A DNA stretch of 64,000 nt from Antrihabitans cavernicola (GCF_008297975.1 NZ_VLNY01000003.1:1-64000), one strand, 5' to 3'; counted from the stretch's first letter, positions 28,453 to 39,300 are shown. Notes: generated by a model from the sequence alone, not told the origin. A program made the numbers and translations.

Positions 28453-29157
28453 TTGCCCGTCATTCCCAGCCCGAACATCTGGCACTGGCCCGACGTCTAC
28501 GAACTCGAGAATCGCGCGCAGGACGTCGACGGTGCCGTTTTCGCCGCGCTTGCCGAGGTTGCCGACTGGGCGGACCGCGACGTCGCCGACATCGGGTGTG
28601 GCTCCGGGTTTCACCTGCCCGCGTTCGGTAAGACCGCCCGATCGGTCGTCGGAGTCGAGCCGTACCGGCCGCTGATACCGGTCGCGGCGCGCCGCATTGT
28701 GGCGATGCCGAACGTCCGGGTTGTGCAGGGGTCCGCCGAGACGATCCCGCTCGAGGACGGTTCCACGGATGTCGTCCATGCCAGGACCGCGTATTTCTTC
28801 GGTGCGGGATGCGAACCGGGGATCGCGGAGGCTATGAGAATCCTGCGACCAGGGGGAGTGCTGGTGATCGTCGACCTCGACGCGACGGCGTATCCGTACG
28901 GCGAATGGATGCGTGTCGATATCGCGCATTACCGGCCCGATCTGGTCGAACGGTTCTTTGCGAACGCACGCTTCGAATGCCGACGTGTCGACACCCGATG
29001 GGAATTTCCGAACCGCGACGCAATGGCTGAGGTGCTGCGCATCGAGTTCACACCTCGGACCGCGAAGAAGGCGCTGCGCAGCACACCGGGTACGTCATTC
29101 GATGTTCGTTACCGCATTCACACGCTGCGCAAACCCAGTGGGCTGATCCTCAGCTGA
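28453..29157 (+). CDS. SAM-dependent methyltransferase (class I)
   Basis: A 234-residue protein with motif I VADIGCGSGFHLP, acidic motif II (VVGVEPYRP) and ILRPGGVLVIVDLDATA. Substrate unknown. TTG 28453, one base after the cdsA stop, is taken as start because the sequence upstream belongs to cdsA; cotranslation is likely. Its 3' end overlaps that of the convergent citE-like gene by 8 bp. Confidence 0.8.
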   Translation: MPVIPSPNIWHWPDVYELENRAQDVDGAVFAALAEVADWADRDVADIGCGSGFHLPAFGKTARSVVGVEPYRPLIPVAARRIVAMPNVRVVQGSAETIPLEDGSTDVVHARTAYFFGAGCEPGIAEAMRILRPGGVLVIVDLDATAYPYGEWMRVDIAHYRPDLVERFFANARFECRRVDTRWEFPNRDAMAEVLRIEFTPRTAKKALRSTPGTSFDVRYRIHTLRKPSGLILS

Positions 29158-30046
29158 GCCCGAACGCCGCCGCGAGCGCGTCGAACTTCTTGGCCTTCGC
29201 CAGCCGTGGCAGATCGCTGCCGTCGCGCACGCGCTCGCCGTTGGCGCCGAGCAGCTCGATGGTCTCGCGCGCCCAGACGATGTCTTCGGCGCTCGGGCTC
29301 AGGCCTTTGTTGACCGCGGGTGCCTGCTCGGGACGCATACACAGTTTACCGGTCATGCCCATGTTGGCCGTCAGTGCCGAATCACGTTGCAGGATGGTCT
29401 CGTTGCTGGTCAACGTCGGCCCGTCGATCGGACCCGGCAAGCGGGCCGCGCGGCTCGCAACGACCAGACGAGAGCGCGGATATGCCATTGCCATCGGGTC
29501 GTCGCTCATCCCGGTGTCGCGCCGGAAGTCGCCGCTACCGAAGGCGAGTCGGAAGGTGCCGTCGGCCCGTCCGATGTCCGCGACGGCTTCGAGGCCCATC
29601 GCCGATTCGATCAACGCCAGGATCTTCGTGCCCTCGGGCAGTCGGTCGGCGGTCGCTTCGACCTGCGACCCGCTCTCGGTCTTCGCCAACATCACGCCGG
29701 CAATGCTGGGAGCCTCGGCAAGGACAGCGAGGTCGTCGGCCCAGAACGTGGTGGTCGCGTCGTTGATTCGCACCCACAGCGACGACGTACCCGCCCGCCC
29801 GCCTGCTGCGAGCCAATCGGCTACTCGCTGACGTGCGCTCGGCTTGTCGGGCGCGGATACGGCATCCTCGAGATCGAGGATCACGGCGTCGACACCTGCC
29901 TCGGTCGGCGGGGCGAAACGGTCGGGGGCGTTGGCGGGGACCAGCAGCCACGATCGAGCGATGTCGGAAGCGATCGTGACCCCCGGATGTTCGGCGTGGA
30001 TGGTCACTCGTACTCCCTGTATGTCGATGTCGTTGCTTGTAACCAT
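29150..30046 (-). CDS. HpcH/HpaI aldolase / citrate lyase beta-like (CitE-like) protein
   Basis: A 298-residue TIM-barrel C-C lyase relative: SWLLVPANAPDRF, VILDLEDAVSAPDKPSAR, GVMLAKTES and MGLEAVADI. Stand-alone CitE-like enzymes in actinobacteria act on short acyl-CoAs such as (S)-citramalyl-CoA or malyl-CoA; the exact substrate is not predictable. ATG 30046 gives the family N-terminus plus about 27 residues; longer upstream frame is not conserved. Confidence 0.82.
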   Translation of the reverse strand: MVTSNDIDIQGVRVTIHAEHPGVTIASDIARSWLLVPANAPDRFAPPTEAGVDAVILDLEDAVSAPDKPSARQRVADWLAAGGRAGTSSLWVRINDATTTFWADDLAVLAEAPSIAGVMLAKTESGSQVEATADRLPEGTKILALIESAMGLEAVADIGRADGTFRLAFGSGDFRRDTGMSDDPMAMAYPRSRLVVASRAARLPGPIDGPTLTSNETILQRDSALTANMGMTGKLCMRPEQAPAVNKGLSPSAEDIVWARETIELLGANGERVRDGSDLPRLAKAKKFDALAAAFGLS

Positions 30047-30148
30047 GGTCACCCTGCCGAGCCCGTAAGGCCAGCTTGAGTAATTTAAGTACGCATGAAT
30101 TTCGGAATTGGCCAGTGTAGTGCGTTGGATGGGACACTGGAACGCACT

Positions 30149-31258
30149 ATGGCCGTTTCCCTCCCGCTCGTATTCGATGCACCCCGTCGTGGTTTGCCGC
30201 CGAGGCACCTCGCCGACTTGGACTCCGACGAGCGTCGCGCGGCAGTTCAGGAACTCGGCTTGCCCGCATTTCGCGCGGACCAGTTGGCTCGGCAGTACTA
30301 CGGCAGGCTCGAGGGGGATCCGGAGAAGATGACAGATCTGCCGGCTGCCGTGCGCGAGAAGGTGGGCGCCGCGCTGTTCCCGCCGCTCCTCACGCCGGTC
30401 CGGCACATCGCATGTGACGGCGGCGAAACGCGTAGGACGTTATGGAAAGCGGGCGACGGAACGCTGCTCGAGAGCGTGCTGATGCGCTACCCGGACCGGG
30501 CGACGCTGTGCATTTCGAGCCAGGCGGGGTGCGGGATGGCCTGCCCATTCTGCGCGACCGGACAGGCGGGTCTGACTCGAAACCTGTCGACGGCCGAGAT
30601 CGTCGATCAGGTGCGCGCCGCCGCGGCGGCCATGCGGGACGGCGACGTTTCCGGTGGACCTGGACGACTGTCGAACATCGTCTTCATGGGCATGGGTGAA
30701 CCCCTCGCCAACTACAAGCGGGTGGTGGCGGCGGTTCGCCGGATCACGTCACCCGCACCTGACGGGTTGGGCATTTCCCAACGCGCGGTGACGGTCTCGA
30801 CCGTCGGTCTGGCTCCGGCGATCCGCAAGCTGGCAGACGAGGGGCTGAGCGTCACCCTTGCGGTCTCCCTGCACACCCCGGACGACGAGCTGCGCGCGAC
30901 CCTTGTGCCGGTCAACAATCGCTGGTCGGTAGCCGAAGTCCTCGATGCCGCAACCTATTACGCGGACACGACAGGGCGACGAGTGTCGATCGAATACGCG
31001 CTGATCCGCGACATCAACGATCAGCCGTGGCGGGCCGACATGCTGGGCAAGAAGCTGCACAAGGCCCTCGGTTCACGCGTGCACGTCAACCTGATTCCGC
31101 TGAACCCGACGCCGGGCAGCAAGTGGGACGCCAGTCCCAAACCGGTGGAAGAAGAATTCGTGCGCCGCGTGATCGCGCAGGGCGTCTCGTGCACCGTCCG
31201 CAATACCCGAGGTCAGGAAATCGCTGCTGCCTGTGGGCAGTTGGCTGCAGAAGGCTGA
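30149..31258 (+). CDS. rlmN: Dual-specificity rRNA/tRNA adenine-C2 methyltransferase RlmN
   Basis: Radical-SAM enzyme methylating A2503 of 23S rRNA and A37 of tRNAs. The 369-residue protein has the CxxxCxxC cluster motif in [24 protein letters not shown], and the catalytic C-terminal Cys region ([18 protein letters not shown]). ATG 30149 ([15 protein letters not shown]) matches homologues. Confidence 0.94.
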   Translation: MAVSLPLVFDAPRRGLPPRHLADLDSDERRAAVQELGLPAFRADQLARQYYGRLEGDPEKMTDLPAAVREKVGAALFPPLLTPVRHIACDGGETRRTLWKAGDGTLLESVLMRYPDRATLCISSQAGCGMACPFCATGQAGLTRNLSTAEIVDQVRAAAAAMRDGDVSGGPGRLSNIVFMGMGEPLANYKRVVAAVRRITSPAPDGLGISQRAVTVSTVGLAPAIRKLADEGLSVTLAVSLHTPDDELRATLVPVNNRWSVAEVLDAATYYADTTGRRVSIEYALIRDINDQPWRADMLGKKLHKALGSRVHVNLIPLNPTPGSKWDASPKPVEEEFVRRVIAQGVSCTVRNTRGQEIAAACGQLAAEG

Positions 31259-31275
31259 CGCCCTGGTGCGTCGAA

Positions 31276-31324
31276 AGCGCACTTGCTGTCGCATCGCCCG
31301 AGTGGCGCGTGCGATATGTGCGCT
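31276..31324. terminator. Bidirectional hairpin between rlmN and the DUF2631 gene
   Basis: Outer stem AGCGCAC/GTGCGCT and inner imperfect stem TCGCATCGCC/GGCGCGTGCGA form a nested hairpin in the 78-bp convergent gap. Confidence 0.65.
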
Positions 31325-31336
31325 CTCGTCGGTCGA

Positions 31337-31606
31337 CTAGCGGTCGCGACGTTTCAGAACCGAGTCGCGAACGAGGATGATCGCGATCAAGGCTGCGAAC
31401 CCGATCAGGTAGATGTCCTCGATGTGGCCCTTTTGGTTGCCGATCATCATCAGCAGCAGGAACACGATGACAGCGCAGCCGGCGATCTTGGCAGCCTTCG
31501 GCGACTCGCCACTCCAGCCCCACGCGGCGGACGGAACTTCGGCAGTGTCGACGTGACCCGAGACGATGGGGTCGTTGTCGGCGGGATTCAACTCTGTACC
31601 GGCCAC
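31337..31606 (-). CDS. DUF2631 small membrane protein
   Basis: An 89-residue protein with a hydrophilic N-terminus ([19 protein letters not shown]) and two transmembrane segments ending in a basic KRRDR tail. Family DUF2631, actinobacterial, function unknown; its conserved place beside dxr is also seen in mycobacteria. GTG 31606 follows GAGGAG, so the longer frame is rejected. Confidence 0.8.
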   Translation of the reverse strand: MAGTELNPADNDPIVSGHVDTAEVPSAAWGWSGESPKAAKIAGCAVIVFLLLMMIGNQKGHIEDIYLIGFAALIAIILVRDSVLKRRDR

Positions 31607-31721
31607 GATCGCTCCTCTGCTGAACCGAATTCTGCTGACATTATCGTGGCATACGACCGCGCGTCGTAGCCAGTGGGGTAGCGCGTGGCGTCGATTGTTT
31701 CCAATCGGGAACAATGGGACG

Positions 31722-32879
31722 GTGGCTGCTCCCGAAACTGCACCGATCCGGGTCCTTCTGCTCGGCAGTACCGGCTCGATCGGTACTCAGGCCCTCGAGG
31801 TCATCGCCGCCAACCCCGACAAGTTCACCGTCGTCGGGCTCGCGGCCGGCGGCGGCAAGCCGGAATTGCTCGCGGAACAGATCATTGCGACCGGTGTGAG
31901 CAACGTCGCAGTGTCCGACGCAGTGGTCGGTGAGCGGCTTGGGGTGCCGCTGTTCGGCCCTGATTCCGTGACCGAACTCGTGCGAAGCACCGAGGCCGAC
32001 GTCGTGCTCAACGCCCTTGTCGGCTCGCTCGGCCTGGAACCGACGCTCGCTGCGCTTGCCAGTGGTGCGCGCTTGGCCTTGGCGAACAAGGAATCGTTGG
32101 TGGCGGGCGGGTCGTTGGTGACGCGCGCCGCCGCGCCCGGGCAGATCGTGCCCGTCGACTCGGAGCACTCGGCCCTCGCGCAATGCCTGCGCGGCGGTAC
32201 CGCCGACGAGGTCGACCGATTGGTGCTCACGGCGTCGGGTGGCCCGTTCCGCGGCTGGAGCGCTGCCGACCTCGAGACGGTGAATCCTGCACAGGCGAAA
32301 GCGCATCCCACCTGGTCGATGGGTCCGATGAACACCTTGAACTCGGCGACCTTGGTCAACAAAGGCCTCGAGCTGATCGAGACCCATCTGCTGTTCGGCA
32401 TCCCGTACGACCGCATCGACGTGACCGTTCATCCGCAGTCGATCGTGCACTCGATGGTGACGTTCACCGACGGCTCCACGCTCGCGCAGGCCAGTCCACC
32501 CGATATGAAGTTGCCGATCGGACTGGCGCTGGGCTGGCCGAGCCGGGTGGCGGGGGTGGCGTCGGCGTGTGATTTCAGCACGGCATCCACCTGGGAGTTC
32601 GAGCCGCTCGACGCATCCGTCTTTCCCGCCGTCGAGTTGGCCCGCGAGGCAGGCACCCGTGGTGGTTGTCTCACCGCCGTCTACAACGCGGCCAACGAGA
32701 TCGCCGCCCAAGGTTTCCTCGACGGGGTGATCAGCTTTCCCACGATCGTGCGCACCGTGGGCCGAGTGCTGGCCGACGCGGACGAGTGGTCGGCCGAACC
32801 CGCTACCTTGGATGACGTACTCGCCGCCGATACTTGGGCGCGCGAGCAGGCGCATGTGTTGGTCAAGGGAGAGGGCTAA
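31722..32879 (+). CDS. dxr: 1-deoxy-D-xylulose 5-phosphate reductoisomerase
   Basis: Second step of the non-mevalonate isoprenoid pathway (EC 1.1.1.267), making MEP with NADPH. 385 residues: NADPH site [24 protein letters not shown], metal site [10 protein letters not shown] and substrate loop [20 protein letters not shown] 31722 matches the family N-terminus. Followed 6 bp later by rip1 and then ispG, so two MEP-pathway genes share one operon. Confidence 0.95.
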   Translation: MAAPETAPIRVLLLGSTGSIGTQALEVIAANPDKFTVVGLAAGGGKPELLAEQIIATGVSNVAVSDAVVGERLGVPLFGPDSVTELVRSTEADVVLNALVGSLGLEPTLAALASGARLALANKESLVAGGSLVTRAAAPGQIVPVDSEHSALAQCLRGGTADEVDRLVLTASGGPFRGWSAADLETVNPAQAKAHPTWSMGPMNTLNSATLVNKGLELIETHLLFGIPYDRIDVTVHPQSIVHSMVTFTDGSTLAQASPPDMKLPIGLALGWPSRVAGVASACDFSTASTWEFEPLDASVFPAVELAREAGTRGGCLTAVYNAANEIAAQGFLDGVISFPTIVRTVGRVLADADEWSAEPATLDDVLAADTWAREQAHVLVKGEG

Positions 32880-32885
32880 AGCCGG

Positions 32886-34100
32886 ATGGTGTTCGTTGTG
32901 GGGGTCGTGATCTTCGCCCTCGGTATCGCCACCTCGGTGGCCCTGCACGAGTGCGGGCACATGTGGTCGGCGCAAGCCACCGGCATGAAGGTTCGCCGCT
33001 ACTTCGTCGGCTTCGGACCCAAAGTGTTCTCGGTGCATCGCAACGGGACCGAGTACGGACTCAAGGCCATTCCGCTGGGCGGATTCTGCGACATCGCGGG
33101 TATGACGGCCCTCGACGAGGTGGAGCCGCACGAGCTCGAGCGAGCGATGTACCGGCAGAAGACGTGGAAGCGCCTCCTCGTCATGTTCTGCGGTATCGCC
33201 ATGAACTTCCTGCTCGGCTTCCTGCTGATCTTTCTGCTCGCCGTCACCTGGGGATTGCCCAACATCAACCAGCCGCCGCCGACGGCACTGGGCAAAATGG
33301 AGTGCGCGCCGTCGCAGAAGCTGGACGGATCACTCATCGACTGTTCAGGCGAAGGGCCCGCGCAGAAGGCCGGACTCCTCGACGGTGATGTCGTCACCGC
33401 CGTCAACGGCGTCAAGGTCGACACCTGGTCGGACTTCACCCAGGAAACGCAGAAGCAGACCGGCCCGTTCACGTACACGATCGAACGCGGAGGCCATGAG
33501 CTGACCGTTCCGGTCCAGCCCGATCGGGTTCAGCGCCTGGTCATCGACAAGAACACCGGCGCGAAATCGCTGAAGACCGTCAGTGCGATCGGTGCTGCGA
33601 AGGACTACTACGAGGACGTCAAGTACAACCCGCTCGCCGCGATTCCCGCATCGGTGGCGTTCACCGGAGACCTTGCCGGACAGACGTTTCACTCGCTGGC
33701 GCAGATGCCGACCAAGGTGGTCAACCTCTGGCATGCGGTGACCGGCGGGCAGCGCGATGCCGATACCCCGATCAGCGTGGTCGGTGCCAGCAAGATCGGC
33801 GGCGACCTGGCCGAGCGGGACCTGTGGGGGACGTTCATCCTGCTGCTGGCCAGCCTGAACTTCTTCCTGGGAGCGTTCAACCTGTTGCCGCTGTTGCCGC
33901 TCGACGGCGGGCACATGGCGGTGACGATCTACGAGAAGATCCGCAACATGTTCCGATCCCGCAAGGGTCTGCCCGCCGGCGCGCCGGTCGACTACCTCAA
34001 ATTGATGCCCGCGACCTACGTGGTGATCTTCATCGGCGGCGCGTACATGCTGCTCACGTTGACGGCCGACATCATCAACCCCATCCAGCTCTTCCAGTGA
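32886..34100 (+). CDS. rip1: Site-2 zinc metalloprotease Rip1 (RseP-like, M50)
   Basis: Intramembrane protease that cleaves anti-sigma factors and other membrane substrates. The 404-residue protein has the zinc motif HECGH at 21-25 (HExxH), a PDZ domain (about 145-215, with AQKAGLLDGDVVTAVNGV) and the second active-site segment FNLLPLLPLDGGH. Start 6 bp after dxr; ortholog of Rv2869c. Confidence 0.94.
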   Translation: MVFVVGVVIFALGIATSVALHECGHMWSAQATGMKVRRYFVGFGPKVFSVHRNGTEYGLKAIPLGGFCDIAGMTALDEVEPHELERAMYRQKTWKRLLVMFCGIAMNFLLGFLLIFLLAVTWGLPNINQPPPTALGKMECAPSQKLDGSLIDCSGEGPAQKAGLLDGDVVTAVNGVKVDTWSDFTQETQKQTGPFTYTIERGGHELTVPVQPDRVQRLVIDKNTGAKSLKTVSAIGAAKDYYEDVKYNPLAAIPASVAFTGDLAGQTFHSLAQMPTKVVNLWHAVTGGQRDADTPISVVGASKIGGDLAERDLWGTFILLLASLNFFLGAFNLLPLLPLDGGHMAVTIYEKIRNMFRSRKGLPAGAPVDYLKLMPATYVVIFIGGAYMLLTLTADIINPIQLFQ

Positions 34101-34170
34101 CGGTGACGTGCGACCGATAGAATCGTGCGTACCAGCACTCTCGAGCGTGTCAGCAGGAAAGTAGGCTTTC

Positions 34171-35328
34171 GTGACCACCTCAGTCGGACTGGGTATGCCG
34201 GCCGGACCCGCACCCGTGCTCGCGCCGCGCCGAACCACTCGCCAACTTCAGGTCGGAACGGTCGGTGTCGGCAGCGAGAGTCCGGTGTCGGTGCAGTCGA
34301 TGACCACCACCAAGACCCACGACGTCAACGCCACACTGCAGCAGATCGCGGAGCTCACCGCGTCGGGCTGTGACATCGTGCGCGTCGCCTGCCCGCGGCA
34401 GGAAGACGCAGATGCATTGGCGACCATCGCCAAGAAGAGTCAGATCCCGGTGATCGCGGACATCCACTTCCAGCCCCGCTACATTTTCGCGGCCATCGAC
34501 GCGGGCTGTGCCGCGGTTCGCGTGAACCCCGGCAACATCAAGGAATTCGACGGGCGCGTCGGCGAGGTCGCGAAAGCTGCAGGCGCAGCAGGGATTCCGA
34601 TCCGTATCGGCGTCAACGCAGGCTCGCTCGATCCGCGACTGTTGCAGAAATACGGCAAAGCGACGCCGGAGGCGCTGGTCGAATCCGCCCTGTGGGAAGC
34701 AGGCCTGTTCGAAGAACACGGATTCGGCGACATCAAGATCTCGGTCAAGCACAACGATCCGGTCGTGATGGTAGAGGCGTACCGCCAGCTCGCGGCGAAA
34801 TGCGACTACCCGCTGCACCTGGGCGTCACCGAAGCCGGACCGGCGTTTCAGGGAACCATCAAGTCCGCCGTCGCTTTCGGCGCGCTGCTGGCGGAAGGCA
34901 TCGGCGACACCATCCGCGTGTCCCTGTCGGCACCGCCCGCCGAAGAAGTGAAGGTGGGCAACCAGATCCTGCAGTCGTTGAATCTGCGTCCCCGCAAGCT
35001 CGAGATCGTCTCGTGCCCGTCGTGCGGTCGCGCACAGGTGGACGTATACACGCTGGCCGACGAGGTGACCGCAGGGCTGGAAGGCATGGAGATTCCGCTC
35101 CGCGTCGCCGTGATGGGATGCGTGGTGAACGGTCCGGGAGAAGCGCGCGAAGCAGATCTGGGTGTTGCCTCCGGAAACGGCAAGGGCCAGATTTTCGTCA
35201 AGGGCAAGGTCATCAAAACCGTTCCCGAGGCGAAGATCGTGGAGACACTGATCGAAGAGGCGATGCGGATCGCCGAACAGTTCGAGGGCGAGGCCGAAGC
35301 CGGCGCACCCGTCGTCTCGGTCTCCTGA
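34171..35328 (+). CDS. ispG: 4-hydroxy-3-methylbut-2-enyl-diphosphate synthase
   Basis: [4Fe-4S] enzyme of the MEP pathway converting MEcPP to HMBPP. 385 residues: TIM-barrel part with [18 protein letters not shown] and iron-sulphur part with [10 protein letters not shown] and [20 protein letters not shown] 34171 start. Same operon order dxr-rip1-ispG as in mycobacteria. Confidence 0.95.
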   Translation: MTTSVGLGMPAGPAPVLAPRRTTRQLQVGTVGVGSESPVSVQSMTTTKTHDVNATLQQIAELTASGCDIVRVACPRQEDADALATIAKKSQIPVIADIHFQPRYIFAAIDAGCAAVRVNPGNIKEFDGRVGEVAKAAGAAGIPIRIGVNAGSLDPRLLQKYGKATPEALVESALWEAGLFEEHGFGDIKISVKHNDPVVMVEAYRQLAAKCDYPLHLGVTEAGPAFQGTIKSAVAFGALLAEGIGDTIRVSLSAPPAEEVKVGNQILQSLNLRPRKLEIVSCPSCGRAQVDVYTLADEVTAGLEGMEIPLRVAVMGCVVNGPGEAREADLGVASGNGKGQIFVKGKVIKTVPEAKIVETLIEEAMRIAEQFEGEAEAGAPVVSVS

Positions 35329-35398
35329 GTTCGGTACCAGCCTGACTCGCCCGGGTGCCATCTTCCGCGCGGTGCCTCGTTCATGGCACTCTGGTGGA

Positions 35399-36235
35399 GT
35401 GCTGAAGCTTCTCGGCGCACGTCAACTGGGTAGTCGCGACACGCCCCAGGTGCTCGATGTGCTGGACTCCGACCCCGTCGCCGCATGCATGGTTGCCGCG
35501 CGTGTGCAGGAATTCGGGCTCGAACCGCGTGCGTTTCAAGGGGAGCTGTGGAGCCGCGGCGGTCCGCACGAGTCGCTCTGCTTCTCGGGTGCGAATCTGG
35601 TTCCACTACGAGGTGATCGAGACGATCTGCGCGCCTTCGCCGATCGTGCGTCGCGCGGTCCGCGGATGTGCTCGTCCGTGGTCGGCCGCAGCGAATTGGC
35701 GCTGCCCCTGTGGGAGATGCTCGTCGGCGAATGGGGCCCCGCGCGGGAACTGAGGTCCGACCAACCGCTGCTGGCGTTGGGACACGCGGCGGCGATCGCG
35801 CCGGATCCCGCTGTGCGCCAAGTCCGCATGGACGAACTCGACTGCTACTTGCGCGCCGCGATCGACATGTTCATCGAGGAAGTAGGAGTCGACCCGCGCG
35901 CCAACGACGGTGGCAACGGATATCGGCGCCGGGTTGCCAACCTGATCGCGTCCGGTCGGGCATGGGCGCGTTTCGAAGACGGCCAGGTGTTGTTCAAAGC
36001 CGAAGTGGGCTCGATGTCGCGCACGGTCGGCCAGATTCAAGGTGTCTGGGTCGACCCTGCGCATCGTGGCCTCGGATACGGCGCGATGGGGACGGCCGCA
36101 GTCGCCAACGCCGTCGTCGCCTCCGGTCGCACTGCCAGTCTGTACGTCAACAGCTTCAACGGCGCTGCCCGGCGCACCTACGATCGGGTCGGATTCACGC
36201 AGATTGCCACCTTTGCGACGGTCTTGCTGGATTAG
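35399..36235 (+). CDS. GNAT acetyltransferase with N-terminal DUF4081 domain
   Basis: A 278-residue two-domain protein like Rv2867c: DUF4081 in the first half (LGSRDTPQVLDVLDSDPVAAC) and a C-terminal GNAT fold with the acetyl-CoA loop VDPAHRGLGYGAMGTAAV. Acceptor unknown. GTG 35399 is preferred to an ATG-less extension upstream. Confidence 0.85.
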   Translation: MLKLLGARQLGSRDTPQVLDVLDSDPVAACMVAARVQEFGLEPRAFQGELWSRGGPHESLCFSGANLVPLRGDRDDLRAFADRASRGPRMCSSVVGRSELALPLWEMLVGEWGPARELRSDQPLLALGHAAAIAPDPAVRQVRMDELDCYLRAAIDMFIEEVGVDPRANDGGNGYRRRVANLIASGRAWARFEDGQVLFKAEVGSMSRTVGQIQGVWVDPAHRGLGYGAMGTAAVANAVVASGRTASLYVNSFNGAARRTYDRVGFTQIATFATVLLD

Positions 36236-36297
36236 CGCTTCGTCTGCGCGGCCCTGCCTCCCCAGAACGTCGAGGTTGCCGAATTACGATGGGCCCG

Positions 36298-38112
36298 ATG
36301 AAATTCCGTTCCGTGCACCGTCGTCGAGCGGGTCGTATTTCCGCAGTCGTGGTGACGGCGGTGGTGGCAGCCGGGTTGGTTGCCTGCACCCCCAAGCCGG
36401 AAGGTCCGTTGCCCGCCGCCGACCTGTTTGTCAGCTCGTTCGCGCAGCGCAAGTTCGACGCTGCGGCCGCCACTACCGATCAGGCCGACCGCGCCGAAGA
36501 CGTGTTGAAAGCCACCTGGGACGAGTTGCAGGCCCAATCGATGACGGCCAGTGCGGAATCGGCTCACGTCAGCGGCGACACCGCGACGGTCGACTACACC
36601 TACGAGTGGCACCTACCGAAGAATCGAGTCTGGAAGTACACGGGCCAGCTGCAGATGGGCAGGCGGGACGGGGACTGGAAGGTCCGCTGGACGTCCACCG
36701 ACGTGCATCCCAAACTCGGCGACACACAGAAGATGGCGCTGCGAACAACGGCCGCTCCGCGCGCCCGGGTGAACGAGCATTCCGGCTCCGACGTGCTGGT
36801 GCCCGGCGTCGTGCACCGCATCGCGCTCGACGCCGCAAAGGCGGGCAACGTCGTGCAGGTGGCGAACGCGCTCTCGGCGGCATTGCTGCGCTTCGATCCG
36901 ACACTCACGGCTCAGTCGATCGTGGAATCGGCCACGGCCACCAAAGGCGACTATCCGGTTGCGACGCTGCGCCAGGACGACTTCGACCAGGTGCAGGCCC
37001 AGATCGCCGCGCTGCCCGGCGTGTCGTCGCAAGACGAAGCGGACCTGGTTGCCACCGACCGCTCGTTTGCGCCCGACCTGATCAGCCAGGTCAAGAAGAC
37101 CGTGATCGAGGACGTCGACGGCAAGGCCGGCTGGAGTGTGGTGACGGTCAATGCCAACGGTGTCGACACCGATGTGTTGACCGAGACGCCGTCGCAGCCC
37201 GCGCCGTCGTTCTCGATCAGCCTCGACCGTCCGATCCAGGTTGCTGCGCAGGCTGCGGTCGATGCGCGGCCCGATCAGACGATGATGGTGGTGATCCAAC
37301 CCTCGACCGGTGCGATTCTTGCCGTCGCGCAGAACAAGGCTGCCGACAAGGACGGACCGGTTGCCACGACCGGCCTGTACCCGCCCGGGTCGACGTTCAA
37401 GATGATCACGGCGGGCGCAGCGATCCAAGGCGGCATCGCCACGCCGGACTCGACTGTGCCGTGCCCCGGCCGAATCGAGATCGGCGAACGCAGCATTCCG
37501 AATTACGACGAGTTCTCGCTCGGCAACGTTCCGATGGCCACCGCGTTCGCCAAATCGTGCAACACGTCGTTCGCGAAGCTGGCGAGCGAGATGAAGCCGG
37601 ATGCGTTGAACCTCGCGGCCTCGGAGTACGGCGTCGGCCCCGACTACGACGTCGTGGGAATCCCGACCGACTCGGGCTCTGTGCCGCCCGCCACCGACCT
37701 CGTTCAGCGCACCGAAGACGGGTTCGGTCAGGGCAAGGTGGTGGTCAGTCCGTTCGGCATGGCATTGGCCGCCGCGACCATCGCGCACGGTTCCGTTCCT
37801 ACGCCCCAACTGATTTCGGGTCACCCCACCACGGTCAAAGGCGAGCGGCCGCCGATCACGCCTGCCATGGTCGACGGCCTGCGCGGGATGATGCGACTGG
37901 TGGTCACGAGCGGGACGGCAGAGCGGATCGCCGATCAAGGCGAGGTGTACGGCAAGACGGGTGAGGCAGAGGTGGACGGCGGTTCGCACGCGTGGTTTGT
38001 CGGCTACCGGGGTGACATCGCGTTCGCCACGCTGGTGGTGAAGGGCGGCAGTTCCGACAACGCCGTCGCCGTCACGCGAGATATGTTCGCTGCCTTGCCC
38101 GAGGGCTACTGA
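36298..38112 (+). CDS. Lipoprotein penicillin-binding protein (Rv2864c-like)
   Basis: A 604-residue transpeptidase outside the membrane. Signal peptide with lipobox LVAC, an NTF2-like MecA N-terminal domain (about 45-150), a dimerisation region, then the transpeptidase domain: SxxK in PPGSTFKMI, SxN in AKSCNTS, and KTG in YGKTGEAE. Class B PBP, cross-links peptidoglycan; relatives of this type often have low beta-lactam affinity. ATG 36298 or 36289 (three extra residues) are both possible. Confidence 0.92.
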   Translation: MKFRSVHRRRAGRISAVVVTAVVAAGLVACTPKPEGPLPAADLFVSSFAQRKFDAAAATTDQADRAEDVLKATWDELQAQSMTASAESAHVSGDTATVDYTYEWHLPKNRVWKYTGQLQMGRRDGDWKVRWTSTDVHPKLGDTQKMALRTTAAPRARVNEHSGSDVLVPGVVHRIALDAAKAGNVVQVANALSAALLRFDPTLTAQSIVESATATKGDYPVATLRQDDFDQVQAQIAALPGVSSQDEADLVATDRSFAPDLISQVKKTVIEDVDGKAGWSVVTVNANGVDTDVLTETPSQPAPSFSISLDRPIQVAAQAAVDARPDQTMMVVIQPSTGAILAVAQNKAADKDGPVATTGLYPPGSTFKMITAGAAIQGGIATPDSTVPCPGRIEIGERSIPNYDEFSLGNVPMATAFAKSCNTSFAKLASEMKPDALNLAASEYGVGPDYDVVGIPTDSGSVPPATDLVQRTEDGFGQGKVVVSPFGMALAAATIAHGSVPTPQLISGHPTTVKGERPPITPAMVDGLRGMMRLVVTSGTAERIADQGEVYGKTGEAEVDGGSHAWFVGYRGDIAFATLVVKGGSSDNAVAVTRDMFAALPEGY

Positions 38113-38191
38113 TCGCCATACGCCACGCTTCTTCCGGCGAGCACTGCCGACTATTGGACAAACAAGGCTTCCGGTCCCAGGGTTGAACCCT

Positions 38192-38545
38192 ATGGCGAAT
38201 TACGAGAGTGCCAGAACACCCGAAGACCTCACCCGCTTGTTCGTGGAGCGCGCGAACGCAAACGACGCCGCCGGCATCGCGGCGTTGTACGAGGAGCAGG
38301 CGGTCATGGCGTACCCGACCGGCTCGCAGACGGTCGGTCGTGCGGCGATACAGGAGCTGTGGTCGCAGATCGTGACCAAGATGCCGCCGATCGAGCCGGA
38401 GCCGCCGCTGCCCACGCTGATCAGCGGTGACATCGCCTTGACCGCCACAGCTGCCAAGGACGGTACGGGCGCGCGAGCTCAGGTTGCGCGTCGCCAGCGC
38501 GACGGCAGCTGGTTGCGGCTGCTCGATCAGCCGGAGATCTCGTAG
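38192..38545 (+). CDS. SnoaL/DUF4440-like protein
   Basis: A 117-residue NTF2-fold protein (TRLFVERANANDAAGIAALY, then LISGDIALTATAA). Function unknown. Only 2 bp separate it from the next gene, so the two are probably cotranscribed. ATG 38192 chosen over an in-frame ATG three codons upstream. Confidence 0.75.
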   Translation: MANYESARTPEDLTRLFVERANANDAAGIAALYEEQAVMAYPTGSQTVGRAAIQELWSQIVTKMPPIEPEPPLPTLISGDIALTATAAKDGTGARAQVARRQRDGSWLRLLDQPEIS

Positions 38546-38547
38546 CC

Positions 38548-39300
38548 GTGCGGATCGCAGTGATCGGCGGGACCGGGCTTGTCGGATCGCACACGGTAGC
38601 GGCTGCACGCGCGGCCGGTCACGAACCGGTTGTGATTTCGAGATCGAACGGCGTCGACATCATCACAGGGGCAGGCCTGTCCGACGCGTTGGACGGCGTC
38701 GACGCCGTCGTCGATGTCAGCAATACGGCGGCGCGCGACATCGACGGCGCTCGCGACTTCTTCTCCACCGCGGCGACAAACGTCGCAGCCGCGGAGGCCA
38801 CGGCAGGCGTGCGGCATCATGTGCTGCTCTCCATCGTCGGCGTCGACAAGGTGGCGAACAATGCGCACTACGTCGGCAAGGTGTGCCGGGAGGAACTCGC
38901 GCTGTCGTCTTCGGTACCAGCGACGGTGCTGCGGGCCACCCAGTTCCACGAGTTCGCGGGCATGGTTGTCAGGTGGACGCGCGAAAGTGACACAGCGACG
39001 ATCGCACCCGTTCTGGTTCAGCCCGTCGCAGCCCGCGAGGTCGGCGAAGTCCTGGTGCAATTTGCCGCCGAAACGCCGACGGGCGGTCGCGTCGAACTGG
39101 CGGGGCCTGCGACGGAGGATCTCGTCGACATGGCCCGTCGCACCCTTGCCGTGCGCGGTGAGAACGTGCGATTGATACCTACCTGGCGGGGGCCGCTGAG
39201 CATCGAGATGGCAGGCGAGGTACTGCTGCCAGGGACTGGCGCGCGCCTGGGTTCGACGACGTTCGAGCAGTGGTTGGCTTCGGAGGATGCGCTCCGGTGA
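38548..39300 (+). CDS. NmrA-like NAD(P)-binding protein
   Basis: A 250-residue Rossmann protein with VIGGTGLVGSHTV at the N-terminus, of the atypical SDR/NmrA-like group (redox sensors or quinone reductases). No catalytic YxxxK is obvious. GTG start. Ends flush against the stop of the convergent nitrobindin gene. Confidence 0.82.
   Translation: MRIAVIGGTGLVGSHTVAAARAAGHEPVVISRSNGVDIITGAGLSDALDGVDAVVDVSNTAARDIDGARDFFSTAATNVAAAEATAGVRHHVLLSIVGVDKVANNAHYVGKVCREELALSSSVPATVLRATQFHEFAGMVVRWTRESDTATIAPVLVQPVAAREVGEVLVQFAAETPTGGRVELAGPATEDLVDMARRTLAVRGENVRLIPTWRGPLSIEMAGEVLLPGTGARLGSTTFEQWLASEDALR

Noticed and set aside
30047-30406. Longer start for the CitE-like protein
   Set aside because: The extra 120 codons overlap the rlmN promoter and 5' end on the other strand and have no similarity to the family; ATG 30046 gives the expected length.
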